Made by a program: the position numbers and the translations under genes. From assembly GCF_002849895.1 (NCBI RefSeq), contig NZ_CP018867.1, positions 248,001 through 312,000 of the forward strand: a DNA stretch of 64,000 nt, given 5' to 3'. The notes below the pieces were generated by a model. It searched no databases, was not told the DNA's origin, and saw nothing but the letters and a program-made list of their open reading frames with translations. The DNA comes from Companilactobacillus alimentarius DSM 20249. Lineage in GTDB: Bacteria; Bacillota; Bacilli; Lactobacillales; Lactobacillaceae. Each line of letters starts with the position of its first letter. Position 1 is the first letter of the stretch. This document shows, piece by piece, positions 42,200 through 50,240 of this stretch.

Positions 42200-43189
42200 A
42201 TGTCGAAATATCTAGGAATTGATTTGGGTACAGCAAATGTACTTATTGATGTAAAAGGACAGGGAATCGTTCTAAATGAACCCTCTGTCGTAGCAATTAA
42301 TACGAAGAACAATGATGTGGTAGCAGTAGGTAAAGATGCTTACTTGATGGTTGGTAGAACTCCAGCTAATATTAAAGCAATCCGTCCTTTAAAGGATGGT
42401 GTGATTGCCGATTTTGATATTACTGAGAAAATGCTTCAATACTTTATTGATAAGTTGAAGATGGGTAGTCGTTTCTCTAAGCCAACGATCATGATCTGTG
42501 CACCAACGAATGTTACTCCAGTGGAGCAGAAGTCTATTATTGAAGCGGCTGAACAAGCTGGTGGCGGTAAGGTCTATTTGCAATTGGAACCTAAGGTAGC
42601 TGCTGTTGGTGCGGGACTTGATATTTTTAAGCCTCAAGGTAACATGGTTATAGATGTCGGTGGTGGTACAAGCGATATCGCTGTTATTTCCATGGGAGAC
42701 ATCGTTACAAGCCGTTCATTGCGCTTTGCGGGTGATAAGATGACTGGTGCTATTCAAAGCTTTGTGAAGCAAAATCATGGCCTTATCATTGGTGAAAGAA
42801 CAGCTGAACAAATTAAGATTGAGATTGGCTGCGTTATTGGCGCTGATGAGAATAAAACATTTTCAGCCAGTGGGATTGATGTTGTCACTGGATTGCCAAA
42901 AGAAATTACAATTAATGAGGTTGAAGTTCAAAACGCTTTATCTGATGGGGTCAATCAAATTGTTGATGCTGCTAGAAACGTTTTGGAACAAACACCTCCA
43001 GAATTGTCAGGAGATATTATTGATCGTGGTATTATGTTAACTGGTGGGGGTGCTTTATTGAAGAATCTTGATAAACTACTTTCAGAGAAGTTGCAAGTAC
43101 CAGTATTGATGACCGATAGTCCATTGGATTCCGTAGCATTAGGTACTGGAGTTTTGTTAGAGAATATCGAAAAACATAAGAAATACTAG
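42200..43189 (+). CDS. mbl: MreB-like actin homologue (Mbl)
   Basis: A 329-aa actin-like filament protein guiding lateral wall synthesis. IDLGTANVLIDVKGQGIVLN, GRTPANIKAIRPLKDGVIAD and EPKVAAVGAG are closer to Mbl than to MreB of Bacillus. The usual EEP motif reads LEP (VYLQLEPKVAA), so the first Glu is Leu, and GGGTT reads GGGTS. GGAGG precedes ATG 42200; the longer open frame from 42110 includes terminator sequence. It is followed closely by four small genes and rodA. Confidence 0.93.
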   Translation: MSKYLGIDLGTANVLIDVKGQGIVLNEPSVVAINTKNNDVVAVGKDAYLMVGRTPANIKAIRPLKDGVIADFDITEKMLQYFIDKLKMGSRFSKPTIMICAPTNVTPVEQKSIIEAAEQAGGGKVYLQLEPKVAAVGAGLDIFKPQGNMVIDVGGGTSDIAVISMGDIVTSRSLRFAGDKMTGAIQSFVKQNHGLIIGERTAEQIKIEIGCVIGADENKTFSASGIDVVTGLPKEITINEVEVQNALSDGVNQIVDAARNVLEQTPPELSGDIIDRGIMLTGGGALLKNLDKLLSEKLQVPVLMTDSPLDSVALGTGVLLENIEKHKKY

Positions 43190-43197
43190 GATGAAAA

Positions 43198-43380
43198 ATG
43201 AAAAGAGATTTTGGTAAAGAATATCGTCGAGATATTTTCAAAAAAATAGGTTGGGTACTATTATTGATGTTAATATTTTTAGTTTTGGGTATGTTGATTG
43301 GTTCGACTTTGGGTGGTTCTAATCCTTTAGCTGTTTTGTGGCCTGGGACATGGATGCATATGTTTGACTTCTTAAGGTAA
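43198..43380 (+). CDS. Small single-pass membrane protein (EpuA-like)
   Basis: A 60-aa protein: basic N-terminus ([16 protein letters not shown]), one hydrophobic helix (about 17-38), then a conserved-looking tail [14 protein letters not shown]. This layout matches the EpuA family (PF11772, often named RNA polymerase subunit beta-like in databases, a misleading name). It starts 8 bases after mbl and is one base before yidD, so it belongs to the same transcript. Function unknown. Confidence 0.75.
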   Translation: MKRDFGKEYRRDIFKKIGWVLLLMLIFLVLGMLIGSTLGGSNPLAVLWPGTWMHMFDFLR

Positions 43381-43381
43381 A

Positions 43382-43675
43382 ATGTTAAAAAAGATTTTAA
43401 TTGGATTCGTTAAGTTATATCAAAAGTTCATATCACCCGTTTTACCACCCAGTTGTCGATATTACCCAACGTGTTCGACTTACTTTATTGATGCAGTAAA
43501 AAAACACGGTGGAATTTTAGGTGCCATTATGGGGATTGCACGAATAATACGTTGTAATCCCTTTGTGCGTGGTGGGGTAGATCCCGTACCAGATAATTTC
43601 ACCATTTTTAGAAATCCTCATCCGGAAAAATATGAAGATGAAATTATAGCAAAAAAATTTCATAACGAAGAATAG
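43382..43675 (+). CDS. yidD: Membrane protein insertion efficiency factor
   Basis: A 97-aa membrane-associated protein. [20 protein letters not shown] and [13 protein letters not shown] with [11 protein letters not shown] and GGVDPVP are the YidD signature, including the three conserved Cys. It assists YidC/Sec-dependent membrane insertion. It is usually near rnpA-yidC, but here it is in the mbl-rodA cluster, as in other lactobacilli. Confidence 0.95.
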   Translation: MLKKILIGFVKLYQKFISPVLPPSCRYYPTCSTYFIDAVKKHGGILGAIMGIARIIRCNPFVRGGVDPVPDNFTIFRNPHPEKYEDEIIAKKFHNEE

Positions 43676-43686
43676 GAAAAGATTCA

Positions 43687-43908
43687 ATGTCTAGAAGAAA
43701 AAAATCAGTTGAAATAAATTTAAAAGATATCAGCAGCGATCCTGAAACGTATGAACTTTGGGATGGCAAACATTATGTTGGTACTATCAAGAAAGAAGGA
43801 GAACGTTATTTATCATTTGTTGAAAGCAATGACACTCCTTTTAAGTCAGTTAAACTTGATGATGCGATAAATGAGCTGTTGATGCAATATAATTTACATA
43901 ATCATTAA
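43687..43908 (+). CDS. DUF2969 family protein
   Basis: A 73-aa soluble protein: RRKKSVEINLKDI, then YELWDGKHYVGTIKKEGERY and a C-terminal helix DDAINELLMQYNLH. This resembles the DUF2969 family of lactobacilli; function unknown. It lies 11 bases after yidD and 11 before rodA. Confidence 0.7.
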   Translation: MSRRKKSVEINLKDISSDPETYELWDGKHYVGTIKKEGERYLSFVESNDTPFKSVKLDDAINELLMQYNLHNH

Positions 43909-43919
43909 TAGGTGTAGAT

Positions 43920-45119
43920 ATGCAAATAAGAAATGAAAATAAAAAGAACGATGTAGATTCGAGAATTGATTATGGAATAATTTTTTCCGTAATGATGTTG
44001 GCAATAATTGGTTTGATGTCTATTTATGTAGCAACGATTCAAGATTCTCAAAATCCATTAAGAAACGTAGTTTCGCAATTTGCTTGGTACGTCATGGGAG
44101 CAATCATTATTGCAATTATTATGCAATTTGATGCAGAACAACTCTGGCAGGTGGCGACTTATGCTTATTTTGCTGGACTGGCGTTACTATTTTTGGTTTT
44201 GATTTTTTACAGTCGTTCATATGCAGCAAATACTGGTGCTAAAAGTTGGTTTGCAATAGGTTCCTTTACGTTTCAGCCCTCTGAGGTAATGAAGCCGGCG
44301 TTTATTTTAATGTTGGGAAAAGTTATCACAAATCACAACAGTGAGTACACACACACAATCAAGAATGATTTTGTTTTGATTGGAAAATTGCTTTTGTGGA
44401 CTTTGCCAGTTATGGTGCTTTTGAAATTGCAAAATGATTTTGGTACAATTTTGGTTTTCGTTGCCATTTTAGGTGGAATGATTTTAGTTTCAGGTATAGA
44501 TTGGCGTATTTTGTTAATCGGATTTTCTATTTTGGCTGTTGTCGGTGGTACAGCTTTACTGTTTGCCACGACTGACTGGGGTCGTGAGATACTAGGTAAT
44601 TTCGGATTTAGATCTTACCAATTTGCTCGTATTGACAGTTGGCGCAATCCGTCAGCGGATACGACCGAGAATGGCTATCAGATCTGGCAGAATATGAAAG
44701 CCATCGGGTCAGGTCAGTTATTTGGTAAAGGCTTTAACGTATCAAATGTTTATGTACCGGTTCGTGAATCAGATATGATTTTTTCAGTAATTGGTGAGAA
44801 TTTTGGATTTGTGGGTTCTTGCGTTTTGATTTTATTGTATTTCTTATTGATTTATCAAATGGTTCAAGTAACTTTTGATACTAAAAATGAGTTTTATGCC
44901 TATGTTTCAACTGGCGTTATTATGATGATTTTGTTCCACGTCTTTGAAAATATCGGTATGAGTGTTGGATTGTTGCCATTGACTGGTATTCCGTTACCGT
45001 TTATTTCTCAAGGTGGTTCGGCTTTGTTTGGTAATATGATTGGAATTGGTTTGATTATGTCAATGAGATTCCATCATAAGAGTTATATGTTTGAAAATGG
45101 AACGTTTAAGCAAAGGTAG
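43920..45119 (+). CDS. rodA: SEDS-family peptidoglycan polymerase RodA
   Basis: A 399-aa protein with about ten membrane helices. The SEDS family polymerises lipid II with a class B PBP. Conserved segments are KSWFAIGSFTFQPSEVMKPA, RIDSWRNP, and the C-terminal GLLPLTGIPLPFISQGGSAL. I call RodA rather than FtsW because of the adjacent mbl and yidD; the sequence alone does not separate them fully. Confidence 0.92.
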   Translation: MQIRNENKKNDVDSRIDYGIIFSVMMLAIIGLMSIYVATIQDSQNPLRNVVSQFAWYVMGAIIIAIIMQFDAEQLWQVATYAYFAGLALLFLVLIFYSRSYAANTGAKSWFAIGSFTFQPSEVMKPAFILMLGKVITNHNSEYTHTIKNDFVLIGKLLLWTLPVMVLLKLQNDFGTILVFVAILGGMILVSGIDWRILLIGFSILAVVGGTALLFATTDWGREILGNFGFRSYQFARIDSWRNPSADTTENGYQIWQNMKAIGSGQLFGKGFNVSNVYVPVRESDMIFSVIGENFGFVGSCVLILLYFLLIYQMVQVTFDTKNEFYAYVSTGVIMMILFHVFENIGMSVGLLPLTGIPLPFISQGGSALFGNMIGIGLIMSMRFHHKSYMFENGTFKQR

Positions 45120-45125
45120 GAGTTT

Positions 45126-45425
45126 ATGATGAGTGATAAAAAGAATTATTATTGGATAAAAAAGGACGAGCATACAACTCGTATAGGTCTAACAAAAGAG
45201 GCTCAAGATACTTTAGGCGATGTCAAATATGTCGAATTGCCTGATCTAGATTCTGACGTAAAAAAGGGAGAATCCAGTGGCGAGATTGAAGCGCAAAAGG
45301 CTGTGGTTGAGTTGGAATCGCCAGTTAGCGGGAAAATCGTCAAGGTCAATGATAAATTAAATGATAATCCTGAATTATTAAATGGTACTGAAAAAGACGC
45401 ATGGTTCTTTGAAGTAAATAATTAA
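45126..45425 (+). CDS. GcvH-like lipoyl-domain protein
   Basis: A 99-aa protein resembling glycine cleavage H protein: RIGLTKEAQDTLGDVKYVELP and the lipoyl loop EAQKAVVELESPVSGKIVKV, with Lys58 as the presumed lipoylation site. It is shorter than true GcvH (about 125 aa). No gcvT, gcvP or lipoate ligase is nearby. It starts 6 bases after rodA, so it is in the elongation transcript. GcvH-like proteins elsewhere act as lipoyl carriers or relays; the partner here is unknown. Confidence 0.85.
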   Translation: MMSDKKNYYWIKKDEHTTRIGLTKEAQDTLGDVKYVELPDLDSDVKKGESSGEIEAQKAVVELESPVSGKIVKVNDKLNDNPELLNGTEKDAWFFEVNN

Positions 45426-45461
45426 ATTTTTAAAATTTATCTTTTTATTGCTGCATATTTC

Positions 45462-45490
45462 TTGCAACATTTTTTAATAACTGTTTAAAT
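45462..45490 (+). promoter_or_regulatory. Candidate promoter of the second XRE-TPR regulator
   Basis: TTGCAA (45462-45467), 17 bases, TTAAAT (45485-45490), 39 bases before the start codon. Confidence 0.5.
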
Positions 45491-45528
45491 TATCCTTGGA
45501 ATTAATAAATGAATGGGGATAGTTTAGA

Positions 45529-46386
45529 ATGAAAATCTTAGGTGAAAAAATTCGCCATTACAGAAAACTCAGAGGTATTTCACAATCTGAATTAGCTGAT
45601 GGCATTTGTACACAGGCAACTGTCAGCCTGATTGAAAAAAAAGACAAGATTCCAAGTATGGAAATATTGGTTCGCATTTGTGAGAGACTGGGTATCACAA
45701 TGAACCTCGTGATCGTCAATGACGATAGTCAAATTTATTCAATAATCAGTGACATTAAAAAGTCATTTTATGAAGATGACTTTGATGGGATTAGTGATAA
45801 ACTGGGTAAGCTCAATAACATCAATGTCAATAATAAACAGGAAATCAAGTTGATTCACTTTTTCCACGGTTTAATTGAATATGTTTCAAGTAAGAATTAT
45901 GACAAAGCAATCTTTGACTTTAATCGCGCCATGAATGTGAATATTGCTAATGTCGATATGTATGATATCTTGATTGATATCTTTACGGCCAAGGCTTACA
46001 TCAATAAGAAGTCGGACGATGAAGCTAGAGTTTATTACGATCAAGCCAAAGACTTGATCAAATCTAGTTTGGATAAAATTGGCGACGAGAACTATCATGA
46101 TAGTATTTTGATTTATGCTAATATGGCTGATCTGTCATTGAGATTAGATGATAATCAACAGGCTGTCGAATATGCAAACGAAGGTATTTTCATTGCAAGA
46201 AAAGAACAAACATTATTCAAGCTTGATGAAATGTATTGTTACTTAGCTGATGCGGGAACTCGTGAAGGTCAAAAGACTGATGAAGATTATATCAAGGCCT
46301 ATGTGATTTCAAGCGTTAGTGAAAATAAACAAGTATTTGAGAAGTTAAAATCTAAAGTGAAAGATATGCATTTAAATATCTTTTAA
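45529..46386 (+). CDS. XRE-family regulator with TPR-like domain
   Basis: A 285-aa protein with helix-turn-helix (about residues 5-60, RGISQSELADGICTQATVSL) and a C-terminal series of helical hairpins (NYDKAIFDFNRAMNV, YANEGIFIARKEQTLFKLDE) typical of Rgg/PlcR-like regulators that often bind small peptides. It stands alone between gcvH-like and the convergent usp. No peptide-pheromone ORF is evident beside it. Target genes are unknown. Confidence 0.85.
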   Translation: MKILGEKIRHYRKLRGISQSELADGICTQATVSLIEKKDKIPSMEILVRICERLGITMNLVIVNDDSQIYSIISDIKKSFYEDDFDGISDKLGKLNNINVNNKQEIKLIHFFHGLIEYVSSKNYDKAIFDFNRAMNVNIANVDMYDILIDIFTAKAYINKKSDDEARVYYDQAKDLIKSSLDKIGDENYHDSILIYANMADLSLRLDDNQQAVEYANEGIFIARKEQTLFKLDEMYCYLADAGTREGQKTDEDYIKAYVISSVSENKQVFEKLKSKVKDMHLNIF

Positions 46387-46412
46387 TATAAAAAAATAAT
46401 TTATTAATTTCC

Positions 46413-46452
46413 AAAAAAAGAGGATCGATTCGAAAGAATCGGTCCTCTTTTA
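46413..46452. terminator. Bidirectional terminator
   Basis: AAAGAGGATCGATTC, GAAA loop, GAATCGGTCCTCTTT (one wobble), with A7 on the left and T4 on the right. It serves the regulator (plus) and usp (minus). Confidence 0.9.
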
Positions 46453-46472
46453 ATAGTTATAATTTGAATTAA

Positions 46473-46946
46473 TTATTTTTTAGGTTTTTTGATAGCTTGG
46501 TTATCAAGATCAGTTCTTACGACTAGAACGTCACAAGCTGCTGTTCTAGTAACGTATTCAGTAACTGAACCGATTAATAATCTTTCCATGGCGTTGAGTC
46601 CAGTAGCTCCGATCATGATTAAATCAACTCCTAATTTCTTAGGGAAATCAGTGGCAATGATAGCCTTAGGAGCGCCGTATTCAATGCTGTAATCAATTTC
46701 ATCTAATCCAGCGTCTTTAGCTGTTTTGACGTAACTCTTAACTGTTTCTTTGGCTTTTTCAGTAATTTGTTCGACCATTGTTGAATCAAAGCTAGAAACG
46801 TTTTGGAAAGCTCTAGTATCAATAACATGCAACAGATGAACTGCTGCATTGTTTCTTTTGGCTACTTCAACCGCTTTTTTAAAAGCTAATTCTGCTTCGA
46901 ATGAACCATCAATTGGTACGAGAATGTTTTTATATTGTTGTAACAT
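46473..46946 (-). CDS. Universal stress protein UspA family
   Basis: A 157-aa cytoplasmic protein: NILVPIDGSFEAELAFKKAV at the N-terminus and GATGLNAMERLLIGSVTEYV (the G-2x-G-9x-G-S/T ATP-binding motif) near the C-terminus. It probably binds ATP and responds to stress or acid. ATG 46946 follows GGGGTGA with proper spacing; the in-frame GTG at 46955 overlaps that site. Confidence 0.93.
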   Translation of the reverse strand: MLQQYKNILVPIDGSFEAELAFKKAVEVAKRNNAAVHLLHVIDTRAFQNVSSFDSTMVEQITEKAKETVKSYVKTAKDAGLDEIDYSIEYGAPKAIIATDFPKKLGVDLIMIGATGLNAMERLLIGSVTEYVTRTAACDVLVVRTDLDNQAIKKPKK

Positions 46947-47022
46947 AATTATCACCCCGTTAGTGTAGTATTACTGCTTTTATATATCCATTTTAGTTGA
47001 TTAAGGTAAATAAATACAGTCA

Positions 47023-47301
47023 TCAGCGAATATTTGCTAAATAAATTGAAAAAGCAGCTGCAATTAAACTGCCAAGTAGCAAAGTTATCAAGTTTGATTC
47101 CTCACTACCAATAATTAGAATAACTATTCCAAGGATTGAAACTAGAACTAATAAGATGGCTGTAAAACGCATAATATTTTTTAATGTTAAGTTTTCATTT
47201 GGCGAATAAATCAGAAATTTTTTATCGCTGTGAGACCATAATGTGTAAGCTAATGCTAAAAGGAAGACAATGAAAAAGATCATTAATACTTTGATTATCA
47301 T
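47023..47301 (-). CDS. Hypothetical membrane protein
   Basis: A 92-aa protein with three hydrophobic stretches (about residues 3-19, 44-63 and 68-87) and a short charged loop SDKKFLIYSPNENLT. I do not recognise a named family. I prefer ATG 47301, which follows the rarA stop and a GGAG site, over ATG 47340 inside rarA. It is in tandem with rarA and probably co-transcribed. Confidence 0.7.
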   Translation of the reverse strand: MIIKVLMIFFIVFLLALAYTLWSHSDKKFLIYSPNENLTLKNIMRFTAILLVLVSILGIVILIIGSEESNLITLLLGSLIAAAFSIYLANIR

Positions 47302-47308
47302 AGATAGT

Positions 47309-48595
47309 TTAACTCCGTTTTGAATTTTGTTTCCATTCATTAATTTGTTTCATACGTAGATTTAATGCTTGTTCATACTTACCAGTACTTTTAGGTTGAT
47401 AGTATTCTTTATTAATTAAATTATCAGGCAGATACTGCTGTTTTACCCAAGAATTAGGGTAGTTGTGAGGATACTTGTAATTAACGCCGTGACCGAGTTT
47501 TTTGGCGCCAGAATAGTGTGCATCTTTGAGGTCGTCAGGGATCGAACTAGCTTTCCCATTTCGAACATCTTCTAAGGCTGTATCAATAGCGTTCATACCA
47601 GAATTAGACTTGGGACAAAGACACAGGTCAATAACGGCATCGGCTAGAGGTATACGTGCTTCGGGTAAACCGACCATTTGAGCAACCTGAGCTGCTTGAA
47701 CCGCTCGACTGCAAGCTTGAGGATTAGCTAGCCCAACATCTTCATAAGCACAAACTAATAATCTTCTGATTGCAGACGTTAATTCACCCGCTTCTAAAAG
47801 CCGTGCAAGGTAAAGAAGAGCTGCATTGGGGTCGCTGCCACGGATAGATTTTTGAAAAGCCGAGATCACATCATAGTGACTGTCACCGTTCTTATCAGCT
47901 GAGATAGCTTTTCTTTGAATTGATTCCTCGATAGATTTAAGGTCAATATGAATCGTTTGATCTTTGTCGGGTTCTGTCGACAGAACTGATAATTCTAAGC
48001 CATTGAGGATACTTCTTAGATCGCCATTGGTTGAATCAACCAAGAGATTTAGAGCATTTTCGTCTAGCTGAACGTGGTATTTACCTAGACCATTTTTATC
48101 GTCATTAAGAGCTCTCTTAACGGCTTTTTTTAGATCATCACTATTTAGTGGATGAAGCTCAAAAATCTGCACACGTGAGCGAATAGCAGGGCTGATGTTG
48201 ATGTATGGATTCTCAGTCGTCGCCCCAATTAAAATAATTGAACCACTTTCTAATAGTGGCAAGAGAAAATCCTGCTTAGTTTTATCTAGTCGATGAATTT
48301 CATCTAATAAAAGGACAACTGTACCACTCATCTTGGCTTCTTCGGCAACAATCTGTAAATCTTTTTTACTATCGGTTGCTGCATTGAGTTTTCTGAAAGC
48401 ATATTTTGTACTCCCAGCAATCGCACTAGCAATACTAGTTTTGCCGATCCCAGGAGGGCCGTAGAGAATCATCGACGATAGCATTTTGGCTTTTACCATA
48501 CGACGAATAATTTTATTGGGGCCAACTAAGTGCTGTTGCCCAACGATTTCATCAATATTTGTCGGTCGCATTCGATATGCTAATGGTTTTTGCAT
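47309..48595 (-). CDS. rarA: Replication-associated recombination protein A
   Basis: A 428-aa AAA+ ATPase (RarA/MgsA/WRNIP1) acting at stalled replication forks. N-terminal AYRMRPTNIDEIVGQQHLVG, Walker A GPPGIGKTS, Walker B LLLDEIHR, sensor ATTENP, and the C-terminal MgsA tetramerisation domain (ARLLEAGELTSAIRRLLVCA) are complete. It is divergent from the DUF1054 gene, with about 50 bases between starts. Confidence 0.96.
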   Translation of the reverse strand: MQKPLAYRMRPTNIDEIVGQQHLVGPNKIIRRMVKAKMLSSMILYGPPGIGKTSIASAIAGSTKYAFRKLNAATDSKKDLQIVAEEAKMSGTVVLLLDEIHRLDKTKQDFLLPLLESGSIILIGATTENPYINISPAIRSRVQIFELHPLNSDDLKKAVKRALNDDKNGLGKYHVQLDENALNLLVDSTNGDLRSILNGLELSVLSTEPDKDQTIHIDLKSIEESIQRKAISADKNGDSHYDVISAFQKSIRGSDPNAALLYLARLLEAGELTSAIRRLLVCAYEDVGLANPQACSRAVQAAQVAQMVGLPEARIPLADAVIDLCLCPKSNSGMNAIDTALEDVRNGKASSIPDDLKDAHYSGAKKLGHGVNYKYPHNYPNSWVKQQYLPDNLINKEYYQPKSTGKYEQALNLRMKQINEWKQNSKRS

Positions 48596-48646
48596 AATTC
48601 CTCCTATATAATTGATATGTATATTCTACAACAAAGGATTGAGAAC

Positions 48647-49246
48647 ATGTTTGATAAAAAAGATTTTCAAGTTTTCAATGATGATACCTTGAGTGGGCGA
48701 TTAAACTTGATTAGAAGTGACTTAGACCCAAAATTTGAAATTTTAGGTCAAGAGTTACTTCAATCGCTTGAAAAAGAATATCACCAAAAATTTTTCCTTA
48801 AAATTGCTAAACACCAACGTCGAACGAAAAATCCACCACCTGATACTTGGTTAGCAATTAATCAGGATAAAAAGGGCTATAAAAAGACTCCGCATTTGGA
48901 ATTTGGTTTGTGGCCCGATCGCTATTTTATTACGTTTAGTCTATTGGCTGATATCCGGCAACGTGGCGATTACTATCCCATTTTAGAGAAATATCAAAAT
49001 GAGATCATAAAAGACGGGTGGGGCGTATCGAATAATCATACTTCGAGCGAAATGAAACCAGCCAGTGACTTTAAGCAAGTCATTAGTCATTATCAAAAAG
49101 TTAAATCTAGTGATTTGGTTATTGGTTTTGAATTAAAACAAAATGATCCAATCGTGATAGCTGGTGATTATGACAGATTGTTGAAAGATAAATTTATGAA
49201 TTTGAGTAAGTATTTAGTCTTATTCAATGAGGAGGTCGCTAAATAG
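48647..49246 (+). CDS. DUF1054 family protein (YktB-like)
   Basis: A 199-aa soluble protein matching the UPF0637/YktB family: FDKKDFQVFNDDTLSGRLN at the N-terminus, HQRRTKNPPPDTWLAI and HLEFGLWPDRYFITFSLLAD in the middle. Function is unknown. ATG 48647 follows AAAGGATTGA; the longer frame runs into the rarA promoter region. Confidence 0.85.
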   Translation: MFDKKDFQVFNDDTLSGRLNLIRSDLDPKFEILGQELLQSLEKEYHQKFFLKIAKHQRRTKNPPPDTWLAINQDKKGYKKTPHLEFGLWPDRYFITFSLLADIRQRGDYYPILEKYQNEIIKDGWGVSNNHTSSEMKPASDFKQVISHYQKVKSSDLVIGFELKQNDPIVIAGDYDRLLKDKFMNLSKYLVLFNEEVAK

Positions 49247-49258
49247 GCGGCTTTTTTT
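49235..49258 (+). terminator. Terminator overlapping the end of the DUF1054 gene
   Basis: GTCGC/GCGGC (one wobble) followed by T7. The stem's left arm lies within the last codons of the gene. Confidence 0.6.
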
Positions 49259-49260
49259 GT

Positions 49261-49293
49261 AAAAAAAATACATCCACCAAAGAGTGAATGTAT
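49261..49293 (-). terminator. Terminator of rpsD
   Basis: ATACATCCAC/GTGAATGTAT (one wobble) followed on the minus strand by T7-8. Confidence 0.82.
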
Positions 49294-49305
49294 TTTGTCC
49301 AAATA

Positions 49306-49917
49306 TTAAAGAATTTGGTTGTAGTATTCAACGATCAATGATTCGTCAATATTTGGTTCTAGTTCGTCACGTTCTGGGTTACGTACTAGTGAACCTTCCA
49401 TTGAGTTTTCGTCATAGTTAACGAAACCAGGACGACCAACAACGTTTTCAAGGTTATCCTTAACAATTGCAAGTTCCTTTGACTTTGTACGAAGGCTGAT
49501 CTTTTGACCAATTTTAACTTCGTATGAAGGAATATCAACGCGTTTGCCATCAACAGTGATGTGACCATGGTTTACAAGTTGACGAGCTTGTGGGCGTGAA
49601 CTTGCGAAACCTAATCTGTAAACTAAGTTATCCAATCTTTGTTCAAGAAGGATCATCAAGTTAACACCGTGGATTCCTTCCATCTTACCGGCACGGTTGA
49701 ACAAGTTACGGAATTGACGTTCGTTAACATCATACATGAAACGTAACTTTTGCTTTTCAGCTAATTGTTGACCGTATTCTGAAACCTTACGACGACCACC
49801 ATTTGGTCCATGTTGACCTGGGGCATAGTTTCTACGGGCAATTTCCTTACCTGTACCTGAAAGTGAAATTCCTAAACGACGTGATAATTTCCAACGTGGT
49901 CCTGTATATCTTGACAT
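49306..49917 (-). CDS. rpsD: 30S ribosomal protein S4
   Basis: A 203-aa primary 16S rRNA-binding protein. [20 protein letters not shown] at the N-terminus and the S4 RNA-binding domain ([20 protein letters not shown] then [15 protein letters not shown]) are complete. In Firmicutes rpsD is a single-gene unit autoregulated by S4 on its leader, and here a leader of about 165 bases precedes it. Confidence 0.98.
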   Translation of the reverse strand: MSRYTGPRWKLSRRLGISLSGTGKEIARRNYAPGQHGPNGGRRKVSEYGQQLAEKQKLRFMYDVNERQFRNLFNRAGKMEGIHGVNLMILLEQRLDNLVYRLGFASSRPQARQLVNHGHITVDGKRVDIPSYEVKIGQKISLRTKSKELAIVKDNLENVVGRPGFVNYDENSMEGSLVRNPERDELEPNIDESLIVEYYNQIL

Positions 49918-50085
49918 AAATATATTCCTCCAAAATGTTTGTCTGGAGTAAAATAATTAACTAGAACTTAGCATTCGTGCAGTTACCGTTACAAGCTTCA
50001 CCATGCGCAGCCACAGGTTACTGGTTGAACTAAATCGTCGATAACTGTTGACGTTCTTGCCGTCCTTTGCTGCATATTTTACACG
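49918..50085 (-). promoter_or_regulatory. rpsD leader, candidate S4 autoregulatory RNA
   Basis: The minus-strand leader between the predicted start (about 50085) and rpsD contains several stem candidates, including GACG/CGTC near 50055 and a longer CAGTAACC...GGTAACTG pairing (one mismatch) enclosing TGTGGCTGCGCATGGTGAAG. This fits a ribosomal-protein leader. I cannot confirm a match to a named RNA family. Confidence 0.45.
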
Positions 50086-50091
50086 ATGACT

Positions 50092-50120
50092 AGTGTAACG
50101 TGATTAATAGCAATTGTCAA
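50092..50120 (-). promoter_or_regulatory. Promoter of rpsD
   Basis: On the minus strand TTGACA (50120-50115), 17 bases, TACACT (50097-50092). Confidence 0.8.
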
Positions 50121-50240
50121 AGTAATTTTTTTCTAATAGTTTAAAACTTTATTATGAAAAGTTAATAGCACTAATAATGCCAATAAACTTTGGTATAATT
50201 TCCCTAAGATAAGACTTAATTGTCAAATAGGGGTGTAAAA

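Noticed and set aside
46387..46472. A peptide-pheromone gene next to the XRE-TPR regulator
   Set aside because: The gap contains only a bidirectional terminator and AT-rich sequence; no short ORF with a ribosome-binding site is seen.
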